Part shown: one piece after another, positions 4,612-6,402 of the stretch
How positions within the stretch are numbered: the first letter of the stretch is position 1
Layout of the letters: each line of letters opens with the position of its first letter
From: JAHFKM01 sp035655455
GTDB taxonomy: Archaea > Nanobdellota > Nanobdellia > SCGC-AAA011-G17 > GW2011-AR18
DNA: 6,402 bases
Reading direction: 5' to 3'
Assembly: GCA_035655455.1 (NCBI GenBank)
Contig: DASRUL010000028.1
Location: 1-6,402, forward strand
Position numbers and translations under genes: made by a program
The notes under the pieces: generated by a model
Database searches by the model: none
What the model was told of the DNA's origin: nothing
Seen by the model: the letters and a program-made list of their open reading frames with translations, nothing else

Positions 4612-5376
4612 ATGGAGAAAAGGGGACAAATAACGATCTTCTTAGCGGCAGCACTCGTCGTCCTCTTCGTCATTATGCTCCTCTTCCTCGCACGCGGACG
4701 CATCATCGAACAATTCAAAACACCAAATGTTCAACAGCAACTCCAAACAGAACTCACCCTCATCGAGAAAGAAATCAGCAGGTGCGTCACCACAGAGACA
4801 AACAAGCTTCTTGAAATCCTCGCACGCCAAGGAGGACACCTCCACACCAGCAACACTGTTTATTACAACGGAAAACAAGTCACTGTGCTCTGCCAGCACA
4901 TTCCAAACAGCAACGCCTGCCTCTCAACGCCTCTTGTCAAAAAAACCATTCAACAAGAGCTTGACAAAGAACTTACCCAAAAGCTTGGCAGTTGCATTGA
5001 TCTCACTCCCTTCAAACGAATAGACTATGAACTCACGGAAGGGCCCTTCACTTTACAGAGCCAAATCAATCCAGAGCACGTCCTCATCACTTTACACTAT
5101 CCTCTCGCACTCAAAAAAGACGATGTCACCTTAACTAAAGAATCATACACGCAAGAAGTAGACGCACCACTTGGAACACTCATACAAGTAACAAACGACA
5201 TCCTCAACCAAGAAGCAACAACAGGCACCTTTGACCCATTAGACTATACCTTGATCCACCTCAACAAATACACCCTCCAACTCAAAAAACCTTACCCGCA
5301 TAAAGTTTACCTTCTTGAAACACGAGAACGACCAGCATACCAACTCAAATTCGCCATCGCAGGAGCAGACGCATGA
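4612..5376 (+). CDS. RGQITIF-type pilin-like or bitopic surface protein
   Basis: 254 residues. The N-terminus MEKRGQITIF is followed by a hydrophobic helix (about 9-27, IFLAAALVVLFVIMLLFLA) and then basic residues. A short basic leader ending in a G-Q pair before a hydrophobic helix is reminiscent of archaeal class III (type IV pilin-like) signal peptides, but the canonical Glu is absent, so processing is uncertain. The helix would leave about 225 residues outside the cell. This part has four cysteines (58, 94, 103, 128), a long helical start (40-72) and an RCV...QGG arrangement (57-75) that I recall from a large, functionally unassigned group of DPANN proteins. The rest appears beta-rich. 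No Shine-Dalgarno sequence precedes the ATG; TATA spacing indicates a leaderless mRNA. The stop overlaps the start of the Cys-rich gene (ATGA), so the two are translated together and probably act together at the cell surface. Confidence 0.82.
   Translation: MEKRGQITIFLAAALVVLFVIMLLFLARGRIIEQFKTPNVQQQLQTELTLIEKEISRCVTTETNKLLEILARQGGHLHTSNTVYYNGKQVTVLCQHIPNSNACLSTPLVKKTIQQELDKELTQKLGSCIDLTPFKRIDYELTEGPFTLQSQINPEHVLITLHYPLALKKDDVTLTKESYTQEVDAPLGTLIQVTNDILNQEATTGTFDPLDYTLIHLNKYTLQLKKPYPHKVYLLETRERPAYQLKFAIAGADA
5361..5365 (+). promoter_or_regulatory. Shine-Dalgarno site for the Cys-rich protein gene
   Basis: AGGAG inside the end of the upstream coding region is seven bases before ATG at 5373. 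It supports that start in the ATGA overlap. Confidence 0.7.
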
Positions 5377-6402
5377 CCACAAAAAAAATCAAAGCGCTCT
5401 TCGAAATTTTTCTAATCGTCACACTCTCGTTTTTTGTCAGCATCAGCTTCGCTTCGCAAGAAGCCAACGCACAAGAAAACGTCTGCTGCGAAAAAACATC
5501 AAGCGAACAATACTGCCAATACGTAGACGAAAGCGATTGCGCTACCGGACTTCGAGATCCAACTAATCCAAACAAGGGAAGTTACTCTGTTAAACCGGGC
5601 ACGTGCGACCAAGCAAGCTTCTGCGCGCCAGGATGCTGCGACTTAAACAGCCAAGGGCAAGGATGCTCCTCAAGCACAGGAAGAGCAACATGCGAACACC
5701 AAGGAGGAAGCTTCACCTCAGGAAGCTGCACTTCTGTTCCAGGCTGCCAAACAGGATGCTGCATTCTCGGAACAAACGTTCGACACACCACTCAACAAGG
5801 ATGCAAAGATCTTTACACCACTTACGCGCCAACACTCCAGCCTAACTTTAAACCGGGTCTCTCAGAACCAGCATGCTTCCAAGAGCGAATAAACCAAGAA
5901 ACAGGATGCTGCGTCACAGAAGGAGGGTGCAAACGAGAAACAAGACAAACCTGCGACGGCAAAGAAGGAGCATTTTACAATCAACCCTGCTCAGCAGTCC
6001 TACCAGGAACCTGCGACCAGTGCAAAGGAGCAAAGACAACAGCCTGCGTTGAAGGATCAACAGACATCCACGCCTTCGACAGCTGCGGCAATCAAGAAGG
6101 TATTTCTAAAACTTGTAACTTATTTGAAGGAGAAGTCTGCGGACAAGGCGCAGCAACCAACAAATGCGACGATGTCAACTGCGCAACAACCTATGACAAT
6201 CCAGTCGTTCAAGGCGACGGAGGGCCACGCAAGAACGAAGAAAGCTGGTGCGAATACCAAGGCCAGGCAGGACCAACACTTGACTTACCAGGAACAAGAC
6301 ACTACAGACACGCTTGTGTTAATGGCAAAGAGATCGTCGACGAATGCACTGACTACAGGGAGGGATGGTGCTTCGAAAAAACACTTCACTTTTCCAACGA
6401 CC
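5373..6402 (+). CDS. Large secreted cysteine-rich repeat protein (3' truncated)
   Basis: 343 codons are present and the frame runs off the window, so the protein is longer. Residues 1-33 are a signal peptide: basic KKIK, hydrophobic core, and ANA|QEN as likely signal peptidase site. After it, 33 of about 310 residues are cysteine, nearly all encoded by TGC. A CC pair recurs four times (38-39, 88-89, 129-130, 179-180), the last three as GCC, each starting a repeat of roughly 40-50 residues with further single cysteines. From about 291 a different module begins: WCEYQG, then PGTRHYRHACVNGKEIVDEC with TDYREGWC, a segment style I know from giant DPANN surface proteins. So many paired cysteines outside the cell imply a disulfide-stabilised fibre or wall-like protein; metal binding is an alternative. 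Function is not known. It is translated from an ATGA overlap with a good AGGAG site, so its partner is the upstream RGQITIF protein. Confidence 0.85.
   Translation, partial: MTTKKIKALFEIFLIVTLSFFVSISFASQEANAQENVCCEKTSSEQYCQYVDESDCATGLRDPTNPNKGSYSVKPGTCDQASFCAPGCCDLNSQGQGCSSSTGRATCEHQGGSFTSGSCTSVPGCQTGCCILGTNVRHTTQQGCKDLYTTYAPTLQPNFKPGLSEPACFQERINQETGCCVTEGGCKRETRQTCDGKEGAFYNQPCSAVLPGTCDQCKGAKTTACVEGSTDIHAFDSCGNQEGISKTCNLFEGEVCGQGAATNKCDDVNCATTYDNPVVQGDGGPRKNEESWCEYQGQAGPTLDLPGTRHYRHACVNGKEIVDECTDYREGWCFEKTLHFSND
5484..6023 (+). repeat. Protein-level CC-motif repeats in the Cys-rich protein
   Basis: Four units begin with VCCEK, GCCDL, GCCIL and GCCVT (residues 38, 87, 128 and 178 of the product). 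Units 1, 2 and 4 continue with one or two Cys, then a Gly-containing turn (KGSY, GGSF, EGAF) and a later Cys pair. The repeats are diverged and are not obvious at DNA level. Confidence 0.6.

Noticed and set aside
5582..5845. Open frames on both strands within the Cys-rich gene
   Set aside because: Shadows of the TGC/GGA-rich repeats; the real frame has a signal peptide, a ribosome binding site and regular cysteine spacing.
1..6402. CRISPR array, tRNA or rRNA genes
   Set aside because: No regularly spaced direct repeats, cloverleaf with a T-loop GTTCRA motif, or conserved rRNA segments were seen on either strand.

Overview
The window looks like a piece of a small archaeal genome, most likely a DPANN-type lineage (Woesearchaeota/Pacearchaeota-like). 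It encodes an archaeal PCNA sliding clamp, a transcription factor S and a Ser/His/Asp-type signal peptidase. It also has an 'RGQITIF' N-terminal membrane protein and a very cysteine-rich exported protein of kinds I associate with DPANN genomes. TATA boxes of the form CTTTATAAA sit about 25-40 bases before several start codons, most of which lack a Shine-Dalgarno sequence. The phylum call is an inference from these protein styles; no rRNA is present.

Layout. 1-462: the 3' end of a membrane-anchored protein with a Gln-rich linker and a helical repeat tail. 518-1009: a small exported six-cysteine protein. 1010-1239: an intergenic region holding a candidate 121-123 bp inverted-repeat element (MITE-like) flanked by a 7-bp direct repeat. 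1240-1875: signal peptidase I. 1929-2225: transcription factor S. 2424-2891: an unrecognised four-helix membrane protein rich in His and acidic residues. 2963-3709: PCNA. On the minus strand, 4507-3914 and 3936-3706 form an overlapping two-gene unit: a nucleotidyltransferase-fold protein and a small partner, resembling a toxin-antitoxin pair. 4612-5376 and 5373-6402 (running off the end) form an ATGA-overlapping operon encoding a pilin-like/bitopic surface protein and a 10% cysteine secreted protein.

How the genes fit together. There are two themes. One is core information processing: TFS rescues stalled RNA polymerase and PCNA is the replication clamp, and tfs and pcn lie near each other in many archaea. 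The other is the cell surface: signal peptidase plus at least four exported or membrane-anchored proteins, two of them disulfide-type Cys-rich. The minus-strand pair is the only unit transcribed leftwards and sits between the two themes, end-to-end with pcn.

Base composition. The + strand has C in excess of G in genes of both orientations, so the asymmetry belongs to the DNA strand and not only to coding direction. The exception is about 900-1200, where the excess disappears; this stretch includes the candidate mobile element. No tRNA, rRNA or CRISPR array was seen.
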